Assembly (NCBI GenBank): GCA_030052745.1
Contig: JANBVO010000030.1
Coordinates: forward strand, 248,001 to 312,000
From: Pleurostoma richardsiae
Lineage: Eukaryota > Ascomycota > Sordariomycetes > Calosphaeriales > Pleurostomataceae
Direction of reading: 5' to 3'
DNA: 64,000 nucleotides
Part shown: piece by piece, positions 10,747 through 21,794 of the stretch
Layout: every line of letters starts with the position of its first letter
How positions within the stretch are numbered: position 1 is the first letter of the stretch
The notes under the pieces: model-generated
Databases searched by the model: none
What the model saw: only the letters and a program-made list of their open reading frames with translations
What the model was told of the DNA's origin: nothing
Translations under genes and position numbers: made by a program

Positions 10747-12434
10747 CTGGGCCCCGAGATATACATACGTATGCCGACTGGACAGGAACTGGAGTTTAAC
10801 ACTCGCGAGCTATGAGCACCTGCCACCAGAGACTTGCTGCGCCGAGCCCCGGGCTTTTAACGCTCAATCAGCGCATCAGTGTCACTCAATGAGAATCTAA
10901 GGCTCGACAGAGCTGACTAGGACTCCTAGCAGGCGGAATATCCGGAATTTGGACCGGTGCGAGCTCAGAACACAAGAACGGAGACCGCAGTTGTCCCTTC
11001 GCTCCATCTTGAGCATGGCCGAGGAGCAGGGATGGTATGGGGATAAAATGAATGCAGCACAAGCTCATGAAAGAAAGTCTACGGCCCTGATGACTGTAAG
11101 GAGGAACATTGTCACAGCATCTTTGGCTCTGTCCAGAACCCTGTGATAAGGTCCATCAGCGGAAGAAGTATAGCCGCCGGCATAGCACAGCCTAGGTAGA
11201 TATCGAGCCTCAGAAACACCATTGATGAAACGACCAAATGGAGATGTTAATGTTAGTAACAGAGGCTCCAGAATTCTGGGCGATATTTTCACCGTCTGCT
11301 GACGTAATGACCCAGATCGTCCCTCACTCAAGTGCCTAGGTACCTTATCTCGTGACTTGCGTGTGACTGTTGAACTGAGTGGTACCATCGAGTCTCTTCT
11401 CCACTTTTCTGCTGAATCAGCTCTGAAAACTCGCCTGCCCGCCCTTCCAAGGCTTGCCCTCGCTCTACAAGAGAATCTGCCAGGATCCCTTCAGGCCGCT
11501 GTTCTTCTTTCCACCTACAACCAACTTTTCCCACGTCTCTGTGCCGTCGCTCGCTCGATTTTCAACCCTCATCGTCAACTTTTCATCGCAAGACAATTCC
11601 CAAAAGTTGCCGGTCACTCTCGAGCGACAGATACGCGGTTTCCGACCGACTGAACTCTTTCTTTGTTCTGCGAGACGATTGAATTCATTTGTCTTCCGGA
11701 CGCCTTTACTGGTTCCAGAACAGGGCAGTCGGGCGGCGCGCAGAGACCTTTGTCGTCTTCCTTTCTCTTTCGAGTCACCTAAAACCTTAGGATCGTTTCC
11801 TCGATCTCTCTCTTCAACCGAACACGCGCTCTAACCTACGCGCTGACCTCCCCTCGATTCTCGCGAGATCTGAGATTTCGTTCGCTACACAGCGCGTCCC
11901 CGCTTCTAGCACTTTGCATCTCCCACAAACTTCCCTCACAGTAAAACGGGCAATACTTGTTCGATTCGATCTGTCGCGCCGTATTTCAACCCTCGCGCTC
12001 TGTCGAGGGCACGGCCTGGAGTAGTTGCTTGGAGGAGCCGGGGAGTCTTTCGAGAGTAAAGGGTCGTCAGCCTCTGACGGCCTCGTCATTCTGTCAAGAC
12101 GCATTCCCCACTTTTCCGTCAGCTTGCTACCAAAACCCTCTGCGACAAACCCCGAAAGACAGCAGATCATCGAGTCGTCAAGGCGGTCACATCGCACCGA
12201 GCACAACTGAGAAAAGAGCGACGGGAGAAGCGGCGTGTCAAGTTCGACCCGCATAATAACATATATACCCCGAAGCGAAAGCAAGCAAAGATAGATCAGG
12301 CATTCAAGGCAACCAAGGCGCAGTCGCCAATCGTCATTCCCGGCAAGAGCCCGGTCGGTGGAAAGGTTCAGAAGCAGCGCGAAGGTCTTAGCGAAGTGGT
12401 CAACATCCCCGCGCCGCGCGACGAACAATCCAAG
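10747..12434 (+). other. Intergenic plus long pyrimidine-rich leader of TFIIB
   Basis: From about 11380 the forward strand is rich in C/T runs (for example TCTCTCTCTTCAACCG near 11805), typical of promoters and 5' leaders of fungal housekeeping genes. The frame of TFIIB stays open upstream of its first ATG back to 12078 without any ATG, so either the leader is unusually free of stops or an unseen 5' exon exists. The motif CCTAGGTACCTT lies at 11335-11346. Confidence 0.55.
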
Positions 12435-13478
12435 ATGATGCCAGCAATGATGGACGGCGAGAAACCGGCGGGCGAGTTCAAGGAGAACTTGAACAATATC
12501 CTGATGTGCCCCGACTGCAAGGAGTACCCGCCCAACCTGGTAGAGGAGTTTTCGTCGGGAGACATGGTGTGCGGCTCTTGCGGTCTCGTGGTTGGTGATC
12601 GCATCATCGACACCCGTTCCGAGTGGCGTACCTTCGCCAATGACGACCAGAACAACGACGATCCGTCTCGTGTCGGTGACGCTGGTAACCCACTCTTCGA
12701 TGATGCTGTTGGCAATCTCCAGACGAGCATTGGCCGGGAGGGTTCCAACGCCTACCAGCTTGCGCGTGCTCAGAACAAGGCGGTCGATAAGGGTTCCAAG
12801 TCCCTACAGGATGGTTTCAAGCAGATCCGCCAGTACACTGATCGCCTTGAAGTCGGTGGTGGCGCCCTACAGACCGCCCAGCACATCTACAAGCTCGTTG
12901 ACGATGCGAAGTTCCTGAAAGGCAAGCCGCAGGAGGCCGTGCTTGCTGGCATTCTATTCATCTCGTGCCGGCAGGCCGGTGTTCCGCGGACCTTCCGCGA
13001 GATCTACAACTTGACCCACGTGTCCAAGAAGGAGATTGGGCGGGTCTTCAAGCAGCTCGAGACATTTCTCAGCAAGGTCCAGCAGAGCGGGCAGAGTGGC
13101 TACGTTAACAACGTCACCGGCTTCCAGGCCAAGGGATCAACCAGCGCCGTGGAGCTTTGCAACCGCTACATCTCTCTGCTTGGATTCCACAAGCAGACTG
13201 CCATCGAGAAGGTGTCTAAGGGTCTTGCCGAGAAGACGGGCTCGGTCTCTGACCTCGCTGGTCGGTCTCCGCTCTCCGTCGCGGCTGCCTGCATCTATAT
13301 GGCCAGCTACCTCATGGGTGAGCCCAAGTCATCCAAGGAGATTGCTGCCGTTGCGGGTGTCAGTGATGGTACTATCAAGACCGCCTATCGGTTCCTCTAC
13401 CAGGCTCGCGATAGACTCATTGACCCTGCCTGGCTGGGAGCTGGTGGTGGCAAACTGGACGACTTGCCTTCCAACTAG
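12435..13478 (+). CDS. sua7: Transcription initiation factor IIB (TFIIB), 347 aa
   Basis: The general RNA polymerase II factor that bridges TBP-bound promoters and polymerase, acting in the nucleus. The N-terminal zinc ribbon is visible as CPDC at 25-28 and CGSC at 46-49, separated by the characteristic PPNLVEEFSSGDMV. It is followed by the B-finger/linker (GDRIIDTRSEWRTFANDD) and two cyclin-fold repeats. The first contains AGILFISCRQAGVPRTF and the second RSPLSVAAACIYMASYL. Length matches yeast TFIIB (345 aa). The start chosen is the first in-frame ATG at 12435, which leaves about 24 residues before the ribbon as in other fungi. There is no intron. Compared with the common ascomycete sequence, the linker between ribbon and core is somewhat diverged, but all key residues are present. 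Confidence 0.95.
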   Translation: MMPAMMDGEKPAGEFKENLNNILMCPDCKEYPPNLVEEFSSGDMVCGSCGLVVGDRIIDTRSEWRTFANDDQNNDDPSRVGDAGNPLFDDAVGNLQTSIGREGSNAYQLARAQNKAVDKGSKSLQDGFKQIRQYTDRLEVGGGALQTAQHIYKLVDDAKFLKGKPQEAVLAGILFISCRQAGVPRTFREIYNLTHVSKKEIGRVFKQLETFLSKVQQSGQSGYVNNVTGFQAKGSTSAVELCNRYISLLGFHKQTAIEKVSKGLAEKTGSVSDLAGRSPLSVAAACIYMASYLMGEPKSSKEIAAVAGVSDGTIKTAYRFLYQARDRLIDPAWLGAGGGKLDDLPSN

Positions 13479-14665
13479 AAGGGGAATGGCAATCGAGTTC
13501 CGAAGTGAACTGATCCCACAGGTCCTACCCTATACTAGGAATGAGACGAAGGCGATGAAATATTGAAACAGTCTTCCTATATGCCTCCTTATGGCTAGTA
13601 CCGTCGAGGGATCTAGTACATTCGGTTGGCCATTGTTTCCGCGTCATCTTGCCAACTCACTGCCTTTGCTTACGGTGCGGTTACTGCATCGATCTCAATC
13701 TCAAGACCTCCGCACAGCACCCGCGGCATCTCTCGGACCGACTCCTCTTGAAATTACAGAGGGTGGAAGAGGGGTAAAGTGTTGGTCAAGTGGGAGGTTT
13801 CTGATACTGCTGGGGGGCATACAAAATATGCATTTGTCGTCACTGCATGGTTTGGCAAGAGGGTTGCGTTGCGCTCCGTCCGGGGGACGGTTAATCATCA
13901 ATCAGTCTGGTCTTAAGGTAGATGCGAGATGAATGAACCATCATTGCATGCGACCTTGACCCTCATGGCTTGTGATGATGAATCCCTCCCGGTTGGCTTA
14001 GCATGCCTGTCCCCTCTGCACAAGCTGTGAGAGCAGGTAAGTAATTGCAGGTAATTGTCTGGGAGGTGTGCTTCTGGCATTCCCCAGCTCGAGGCCACGG
14101 ATGCATATACGCCGCCTTGGTATGCTGTAATCCTCTCCCATGTTTCGTCCCTCCTCCCCTCCGCCTTACTGACGGTCCCAGTGTTACCATGGCCAAGTGG
14201 CTCTTGACTATGACCTCTGTCCGAGCCATCTCCCACACCGACTTGGAATGGTTACTCCTGGACTTATAAATACAGTCAGAGATAATAATAAATACCAAAT
14301 ATGAAACGAGACTGTGTGCAGAGTGTTCCGTGGACCTCGTAGAGATGTGCTGGCCATCTAAATATCATCACAGTGACGACCAGACGCAGGCGGTTCGCTC
14401 AGAGGTACCAAGGTACGTGGGAAGGCGTGTCGTGTATCTGCACGCCGAGCAGTTATGGTTCCGGAAGAACTATTTTCCCAGAACATCTGGCCTCTGTGGG
14501 GCTTAATTGGCCTGTGCAACTCCACCCGTCGCCAAATTCCGCCCGTCGCGTCTCGCTGTATCGCTGGATTTCGACCAGCAGCTCCCTGTCCGTCGCATCG
14601 ACTGTAGCGTCTCCTTGACATCCGTCGAGCACCACAGCACTCAACACAATTTCTCGGTATAGACC
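13479..14665. other. Intergenic, TFIIB 3' region and Rsc7 promoter
   Basis: No gene is supported. The short open stretches are out of frame with any family I know. The last 250 bases lead into the Rsc7 start codon and should contain its promoter. A word containing GGTACCAAGGTACG lies near 14404-14417. Confidence 0.5.
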
Positions 14666-16562
14666 ATGCCTGGTCGGAGGTCAGGCCGCGCGGCGGCTAA
14701 GCGCGCCGCTGCAGCTTTGGGTCAGTAATTCGCAATCACCTTAACCCCTTCCGTTCTGCGACAACCCCATAGAAGAGGAGAGCGCAGCATGCCGTGCTAC
14801 GTCTGTCAGGCTTTGATACTTCATGAATGAGTCTGCTAGATCTCGTCGCTTTGCATTCTCGATGTGCCACCTCTACCCATAGCATCTGACATTTCATTTT
14901 CATCTTTCCGGCCTGCAGCTAACGGGCGATCCCATCCTCCAGAAAGCACACCGAAGACATGGCAGGCGCTTGACGACGAAGACGAGGCTATGCCAGACGC
15001 TGAGCCCGAGGATGATACGAAGGCCGAAAACGACGCCGGAGCCGAGGAAGACGCCGATGCCGGGGATGAAGCAGACCAGAAGGAAGAGACCCCGGCCGAG
15101 GAGGAGGCCGAGGAGGCACAGGAGGAAGAGGAATCTGCAAAGTCCCCCTCACCGCCGCCAGAGCCCGTCATAAGACGCAAGCGTCTCGGTCGTCCGCCGA
15201 AGAACCGCCCGCCAGATTGGGATCTGGGTGTGCCTGTCAGCCCGCGCGACTCGGACTCTACCCCGCGCAGGCGCGGAAGGGGAGGCTGGCGCGGCCGCGG
15301 AGGACGGAAGGGTCAGGCGCCTGCGGTGCCTCAGCAGCAGGTCGACAAGGATGGAAACGTGCTGAATATCGTCAACGACGAGGTGGAGCTACCTGAGGAC
15401 CCGGAGGGCGAGACCAAGGTGGACAAGCTCGGCAATCTGCTGGGTGGACGCGAGTACAGATGCCGGACGTTCACTGTCCAGGGCCGCGGCGATCGGCTGT
15501 ACATGCTTTCCACGGAGCCCGCGCGCTGTGTCGGGTTCAGGGACTCGTATCTGTTCTTCACGAAGCACCGCCGGCTCTGCAAGATCATCGTGGACGATGA
15601 GGAGAAGCGTGACATGATCGAGCGCGACATTATTCCGCACTCTTACAAGGGACGATCGATCGGTATAGTCACCGCTCGGTCTGTATTCAGAGAGTTCGGC
15701 GCCCTCATTGTCGTGGGCGGCCGTCGCATCATCGACGACTATGATGTCGCCCGCGCGAGAGAAGAAGGCGCGGTCGAGGGCGAGCTGGCCGATCCTAACG
15801 ATAAGTTCATCCCGGGTGAGCCGTACAACAAGAACCAGTATGTCGCGTGGCACGGCGCCAGCGCGGTATACCACACGAGCACGCCGGTCGTTCCGGCCCA
15901 GAGTGGCAAGATGATTGACCCCAAGAAGCGCCGCGTGGCCGTCACCGACGTGAACTGGCAGCTGGAGCATGCTCGCGAGGCAGCGTAAGTGATCCTCACA
16001 CAGCGGCGTTATGACGGTGCAGCCCTGCTGACTGCAAACCCCCAGACAATTCAATGCCCACATCAATGCCGTTCGCAAGCAGAACCTGCACGGCGTGTAT
16101 GACGTGCACACCAACATCATGCAGTACCCAGCTATTATGCAGCCCACGCACGCGCGCATCGAGCAGATCCCGCCGACCGACCCCGACGACGAGGACGCGG
16201 ACCCCAGCAAGCCACCCTCCAGCGTGTTCCCGCCGCTGAAGCCGAGCATCGCGCGCAACTTTATGGTCACGGACACGTACCTCGAGACGCCGCCCGCCGG
16301 CGTCGCGCCCGTAACCTACGACAACCAGCCGGTCGGCAACGCGCCCGCGTTCGCGGCGGACTTCGTGGCGCCGTTTCAGGGCCTGAGCACCGTCAGCGCC
16401 GAGGTCAGAGACGAGCTGCCGCCGGAGTGCCGCAGGGCTTTTGACCAGGCGCTGGCGCAGGAGAGGGCCTGGCATGCGAAGTGGGGCACGGAGAGCCAGG
16501 CCAAGGCCAGGAGGGCGCCGGTCATCGACAAGGCGGTCGTGCCTTACAGTATGATGCAGTAG
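14666..16562 (+). CDS. rsc7: Chromatin remodelling complex subunit Rsc7/Npl6-like (CRC_subunit domain), 545 aa
   Basis: Subunit of the RSC-type (or SWI/SNF, Swp82-type) nucleosome remodeller in the nucleus. Exons are 14666-14720, 14919-15984 and 16046-16562. The first encodes a basic start (MPGRRSGRAAAKRAAAAL) and its 198-nt intron is the longest in the gene. Residues about 25-95 are an acidic Glu/Asp/Ala tract. They are followed by AT-hook-like basic patches (KRLGRPPKNRPPDW and an RGRGGWRGRGG stretch). The conserved CRC_subunit core follows, with GGREYRCRTFTVQGRGDRLYML, then YLFFTKHRRLCKI and ARSVFREFGALIVVGGRRI. The last exon continues the family with QFNAHINAVRKQNLHGVYD. All junctions keep phase. 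Rsc7 and Swp82 share this domain, so which complex it serves cannot be fixed from sequence alone. Confidence 0.87.
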
Positions 16563-17794
16563 GACGGCTTGTACGGGGCCGATGAGGCCGGCTGAGGATA
16601 CTTCCGCCGGCACGCCACCTCCTGGGGACACTGGATGGGCATTATGTTGCCTCTCCTGATGTAGCTGAAGGGGTCCACGCTTGGGAAGGGCTTGACGGTT
16701 AGCTGTCTTCTTGCGGTGGGCATCTAGTTGCAGGTGGCGGTTACTCGATGCAGACAAACGTGTACCATTATGTCCGACTTTTTGGGATGGCTGGGAAGAC
16801 AGTTACGAAAGGGGAAACTTTGCTGCCTTGCTTGGCGTTGGTGGGATGGATATCGGCTTCTACGTGGCCAGAGTGGGAGCATCAAAAGGACTTCATACGT
16901 TTTGCGAGAAGTACTCCTGAAACATAGACGCTCTGTTACTGAGAATTGAGTGGCTGAAGTGCAAGTAACATCTGCGATCACTGGAGTCTCAAGGTCATCG
17001 GTTCTCAGACTACTCCTATTCCTCACAAATGTTACCGGTAGCAGAGCCGCTAGGAGGGATGCCTGAGTTGTGCGGGGCGCCCCCAGGAATCTTCATGGCT
17101 TTCCCAGTCGCCGTTGTCAGTAAGTAGGCATTCACTGTTTGTTCTTGTCACTGCGACACCATGGGGCGGAATATGAACGCGTTGTCTACTGGTGGATATC
17201 TTCCGATTTTTGCAGAGCAACGATACTCCAGCCACGCCTGTGCAATGGCAGCTAGGAGTCTTATCCTTCATCTAGCAGCCGTCCATCTAGCGAATGTAGA
17301 CAAGCAGTGAACGAGTAGGATGCTCGTCTGCTAGTAGGTGCATCCATCAAACCCCATCCACAGAAGGAAGGCGGAGGTTATCGTGAAGCTCGCGAGTGAT
17401 GGTGGCCCTCTAATGGCGCACCCAATCAAGTCCTCCACGGTCTGCTGGGGTTTCGCAGGACTATCGAGCATCTTCCCCGAGGGTATCAATGTCCTGGTCC
17501 GGTCCGGGTGGGTAGATCGCTTTCCTGCGGCCTCATCAGTCTGCTCCTGGCAGCAGAACAGCACCGCGAGCGGCGTCAGCAGGGCCCTTGGTTCCTTAAC
17601 CCCCCAAGCACGTCATGGCCGGAAAGGAGTCTATCTCCTGTCTCTTCTGCATTGAAAACGTGCCGCCGGTTGTAGCCAGGTCGAACAGACCCAGGAATGA
17701 GGGATCGAAGAGGATCGGGCCGATATGGACGGAGTATACCCATGCTAGAGGTGATCACCAGACGTGAATGACCTCCAAGAGGGTGGTGTCCTCT
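16563..17794. other. Convergent intergenic region
   Basis: The 3' sides of Rsc7 (forward) and the FAM192A-like gene (reverse) face each other here. Small open stretches are present but have no conserved features. I see no RNA gene. Confidence 0.5.
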
Positions 17795-18600
17795 TCACTC
17801 ACTATCGTCGTCCGAACCGTAGTCGACGAGGCCGATCTTCGGTTTCTTGCTCTCAGGCACCACGTTCTGTGGCACTTTCGTCGCCGCTGGAGGTGCAGCT
17901 TCCCTCTTCCTGTCCGCGTCTTTCCCTGCCGTGCTCGTCGTCCCAGCCTTTTCCTCGCTGCCGCCCGAAGCGGGCTTCGTCTTGTCATCCTCCCCCACCT
18001 CACTAACTCTCCTCTTCAACCCCTTGATACCCTTCTCCCTCTCTTTTTCTCTCTTCCTCTTCCTCCCACCCCCAGCAGCGAACCCCCACTCCTCCTCTCC
18101 TTCTTCTCCCCCGCCTGCTCCCCCTTCCTCCCTCCTCTGCCTCTCCCTGAACCCCCTCACCCCTTCCTCCTCCTCCCTCCGCCGCTCCTCCTCCTCCCGC
18201 CGCCGCCGCTCCGCCACCTCGTCCAGGAACTCCACCTCGTCGTCGTCCAGCGCGCGAAACTGGTTGCGCAGCCGCGCCGCCTCCTCGAACGCCGCCTGCT
18301 TCGCCGCCTTGTTCGCCTGCAGCACGTCGTACAGCGACCGCTGCTCCCCGCCGCCGGCCTGTTCCTGCTGCCGCCGCTCGAGGCGCTCCCGCCGCTCGGC
18401 GTCGAGCTGCGCTTGGACTTCGGCCCATGCGGGCGCGGAGGTGGAGGACGAGGTCATCTCTTTGGTCGAGGAGGCGGCGGCGGTCGCGGGAGTGGCGACC
18501 GCGGGTGTGGACGTAGATGGCCCGCTTGGGCTGGTGCGGCCTCAGCAGCCGTGCCGGTCGGGACGCCGATCTGGCCGGCAGAGACGAAGCGAGAGGACAT
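17795..18600 (-). CDS. FAM192A/NIP30-type nuclear protein (Fyv6-like), N-terminus out of frame
   Basis: The main frame, 18457-17795, reads MTSSSTSAPAWAEVQ, then the family core SLYDVLQANKAAKQAAFEE and RLRNQFRALDDDEVEFLDEV, a long Arg/Glu coiled-coil segment and a Lys-rich tail ending KIGLVDYGSDDDSE. This matches the NIP30/FAM192A N-terminal domain (PIP30, which regulates the PA28-gamma proteasome in animals; Fyv6, a spliceosome step factor in yeast). The conserved family start, MSSRFVSAGQIG, is found upstream at 18600 but in another frame. The intervening frame (STPAVATPATAAASSTKEM) is protein-like and joins the core, so one base appears to be missing near 18520-18545, or an intron with poor sites is used (a 53-nt GTCCAC...AAAG interval restores phase). 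Without the upstream part the protein would start at 18457. Confidence 0.78.
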
Positions 18601-20756
18601 GGGTGGGCGGTGTCAACGCGAGGCAGGAAAGGCTGCGTCCTGTCTATGTAGGAGGAGAGTTCTCGTAAACTAGGGGAGCGTGCAGATCAAGGGCGTCGCA
18701 ATTGAGGTCTTGGTGATAAGCCAGGCGCTGAATCTGGCAGACTGGGGGTTGACGACATAGAAAGAGCACCACGCTGTCTCAACGAGGCTGCCGCGCTCAC
18801 AAGGCTTTTGTGGGGCGTCAAAGTGATACATTATCATTGGCTACAGGATCGGCTTGGTGAGGGTGATAAGACATAAGTGGAAGGGCTACAGCATTCAAAA
18901 ACGCGAGACAAAAGGGAGACGCGCAGAGGGTGAAATTTAGGCTTTGGTGTTCATTTTCTTCTTATTTTTAATTTTGGCTTTGCTTTTATCTCCTGAGCAA
19001 TGATATGGATGTCAGTCCAGAGACCATCCTCTCTCCCTCTTCTGCCCCCCATTCTCCCCACACCGGTGGCTGGCGATGCTGGCCGACCGCCGGTCTGTCA
19101 GCCTTCCTGTTGGTCAAAGACTTCCAGGGTAGAATCTTGAAATTGTGTCGATGCTGACCGGCAACCCTGGGTCGGCACCACCGTCCACGGCCATGATACC
19201 CGTCCAGCATCGCATGTGCCCTGCTAGCAGCCCGACGACCTCAAAATGGCCTTGATCTCTCGCCGCGTCCCCAAAAGCTTCATATCTCGTGAGCGTGGAG
19301 CGAATAATAAGAAGTCCACCTCAATACCAGTGCCGGAAACCATTAAACCCCCGTCGTGGACTATTGAGAACCGAAAAAAAAAATAATAATAAACCGACCA
19401 AACCCCCAATCTAGGCCATGCCAATCGAAACAGAAGCCAATTCTAGGACATCGTCGCAGAGCGAAGGAAAGAAGAGTCGTCCAACAGGCAAGGCACAGAG
19501 CCAGGCGATCAATCCAACACATTTTGCAGTCAGGAGGATCAGCATCCGGTTGCTGCCACGCTGTCGACGATCAACATATAAGGGGTAAGGAAGACAACAC
19601 ACACAAGCAGATCCCTCGCGATTCAGCCCAACCGATGCCATGCACCAAGGAAAATGTCGACACTCAACCATCCCAACTTTTTGGGGTCTCCAGCAATGGA
19701 GTCCAGAACGAGCAAAACCAAGTGTAAACCGACGGCTGGGCTGTCAAAATGGCAGCAAATATGTACCGAATCCAGCAAAACTTTTTTATGTGAAATATCG
19801 TGGCCATCATCTTTCGACGGCCGTCATTGACCTCAAGGGAACGAGCAATCTGGGGATGGCCATGTCATATCGTAAGGTAGCCCTGACGGGAGGACATCCA
19901 TGACGGAGTCGTTGACGTGCAAGAATGTGAAGAAGCCGGAACCATAGAACGAAGCCTGCGGTTGTCCCAAAGTAACTACAAGAAGGGTGTAAACTTCTCG
20001 ACTTGGGCCCGAAAGAAATCGAAACGAGTGGAGATGGCACCTTGATCAAGGTCACCAGTCAGGTCATCGTCGTTCGGCGAGGGCATATTGTTCAGGTCGA
20101 TTCGCAAAGAGCAACACGCAAGTCCAAGACAGACGCACTTCATGTGCTCCATCGCACCATTTTTTCTCCATTTCCCATCATGGGATTTTCTTCCATCAAG
20201 CGAAGGTCGCCACCGAAACCCCAAGGTGACCTGTAAAATTCCGCATTCTATGTCGATGTTGGACGCCGAGTCCAGCCAATCCGTGGTATTATAATCCAAC
20301 AAACGCCGAGGAGTGCTATTACCGAGCCGTATACCGTGAAAAGAAACAAAAACCATCATTATCTCAAGACATCCAGCAATACGATGTCCACTCAGGACCG
20401 ACCAGCCATGAGGAACGCTCTTCGAGACGTGCGTCCGTAGTGGCGACTTGGCCGGTTCTCGTGGCACACCAGTAATGTGGCGTCCCGAAAGATCATAAAA
20501 GAGCCAAAGGCGAAGGTCGAAATTAATGCCATGAGAGCCCGAAACACCTCGACGAAGTCCGTACGGGTGCTCGATGGGGTATCTGGTAATGCAAAGTGTA
20601 TCGTTCTTCCAGTGTATGCCTGCTGAAAACGAATTTTGTGACCGGCGGGAAATGCAGGACTGTAACTTTTGTTCCGAGTCGCCTCTCAAGACATCCCAAA
20701 GCCATGAGAGCACCTGACTGGCAGACGCCGGCATGGCTGCAGACAACAGAGACATC
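18601..20756. other. Intergenic, promoter of FAM192A-like gene and 3' region of the cyclin
   Basis: About 2.1 kb without a supported gene. Open stretches at 19411-19671 and 19976-20986 have shadow-like composition. A/T-rich words near 18950-18990 and 19370-19390 may be untranslated or terminator sequence. The 3' untranslated region of the cyclin probably occupies the right third. Confidence 0.5.
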
Positions 20757-21794
20757 TCAGCCCATGACTGGCTGGCCATAACCATGGGGTGGCATGGTGA
20801 AATACGGCTGCGGCTTGTTGTGGACAGGACCCATGCAGTTCGCGCAGTTGCATTCCACGATGCTTGGCTCCCAGATGTTCTGACCATAGTTATAGTAGCC
20901 GGAGTAGTTGGCATGGGCCGAGTGATAACCGTGGCCCGAGTTGGGATGTGCTGATCTCTGCGACGAGCCGTTGTTGACACATGCACGGTTGACCCAGTCG
21001 CCGTAGTACTGGCCGTTAACAGAGGTGGCCGAGTTGATGTACTCTGGCGTTCCGTATCCCGAGTCCGGAGGCGTCAGCGGTGCGGCACTACCCCAACCAG
21101 CCGACTGGTAGTGGTTCCAGGCAGCCTCCTGGGGCCGGAAGGCTGTGTGCTGCACATGCTCGTTGCGCTTCATGTTCAAGCTGGACAGGCGCTCATACTC
21201 CGCAACTTGCTGCTGGTGCCAAGATGGATAGACTTGCGTGTGTCGAGGGTGGACGTCGGTCTCGATTGGAGGTACAAGAGCAGCAAGTCTCTCGCGACTC
21301 GCCTGGGCCTGCAATCTCTTCTTGTTGTCCTGCCACTCCTGCCAGCTCTTCAACCAAGCGTTGTAGTCGTTGCTTCGGTCCAAGTTAACGTATAGGCACC
21401 AGCTGATGGCCTTGAGCCACTCATTTTCCAGAGTGTTGAGCTCTTGAACCTGGATGCCGCTGACCTCTGACCAGGAACGGTTCTGAAACGTGTTGTCATC
21501 GAGGAACTTGCTGCCAAGCAGCAGAGCAATGGTCAACATACGCCAAACCTGTCCCTCTGTTGCCTTCAACGGAGCGGCTGTATTGAGCATGTTGACTCGC
21601 TTGGCAAGGTAGTTCATGCCCAAAAGGATGGTGGTGCTGGGTAGCCGAGTGGACGTGAGTATTTGAGACACGAATTTCCGGAAGGGAGCTGTCACCGGAG
21701 ACTGCGGCGTCACAAGACGTGTGGCCATCTCGGCGACATACTCCGCCATCAGGTCGACCTCATAGTCAAGAACGGCACAAACTCCTCCAGGCAT
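20757..21794 (-). CDS. Pho85-type cyclin (Pcl/Clg1-like), 345 aa from the first ATG, 5' end probably incomplete
   Basis: A cyclin-box protein expected to bind a Pho85/Cdk5-class kinase. The cyclin core runs from about residue 20 to 150. It includes FRKFVSQILTSTRLPSTTIL, GMNYLAKRVNMLN, the WRMLTIALLLGSKFLDDNTF helix and LNTLENEWLKAISWCLYVNL. The C-terminal half is Gln/Tyr/Asn-rich and low in structure, with APLTPPDSGYGTPEY, a phosphorylation-rich segment seen in fungal Clg1 homologues. The frame stays open and protein-like upstream of this ATG (VLEAARFPFPSDFCHHNSNL) to an acceptor-like CACGCAG near 21890-21896, so a 5' exon is likely missing from this model. A long pyrimidine-rich leader lies further upstream. 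Clg1-like is preferred over Pcl1 because of the tail, but the subfamily is inferred. Confidence 0.8.
   Translation of the reverse strand: MPGGVCAVLDYEVDLMAEYVAEMATRLVTPQSPVTAPFRKFVSQILTSTRLPSTTILLGMNYLAKRVNMLNTAAPLKATEGQVWRMLTIALLLGSKFLDDNTFQNRSWSEVSGIQVQELNTLENEWLKAISWCLYVNLDRSNDYNAWLKSWQEWQDNKKRLQAQASRERLAALVPPIETDVHPRHTQVYPSWHQQQVAEYERLSSLNMKRNEHVQHTAFRPQEAAWNHYQSAGWGSAAPLTPPDSGYGTPEYINSATSVNGQYYGDWVNRACVNNGSSQRSAHPNSGHGYHSAHANYSGYYNYGQNIWEPSIVECNCANCMGPVHNKPQPYFTMPPHGYGQPVMG

Noticed and set aside
19976-20986. 336-codon reverse frame
   Set aside because: Overlaps the 3' part of the cyclin in another frame and is a shadow of it at one end. The rest has no family.
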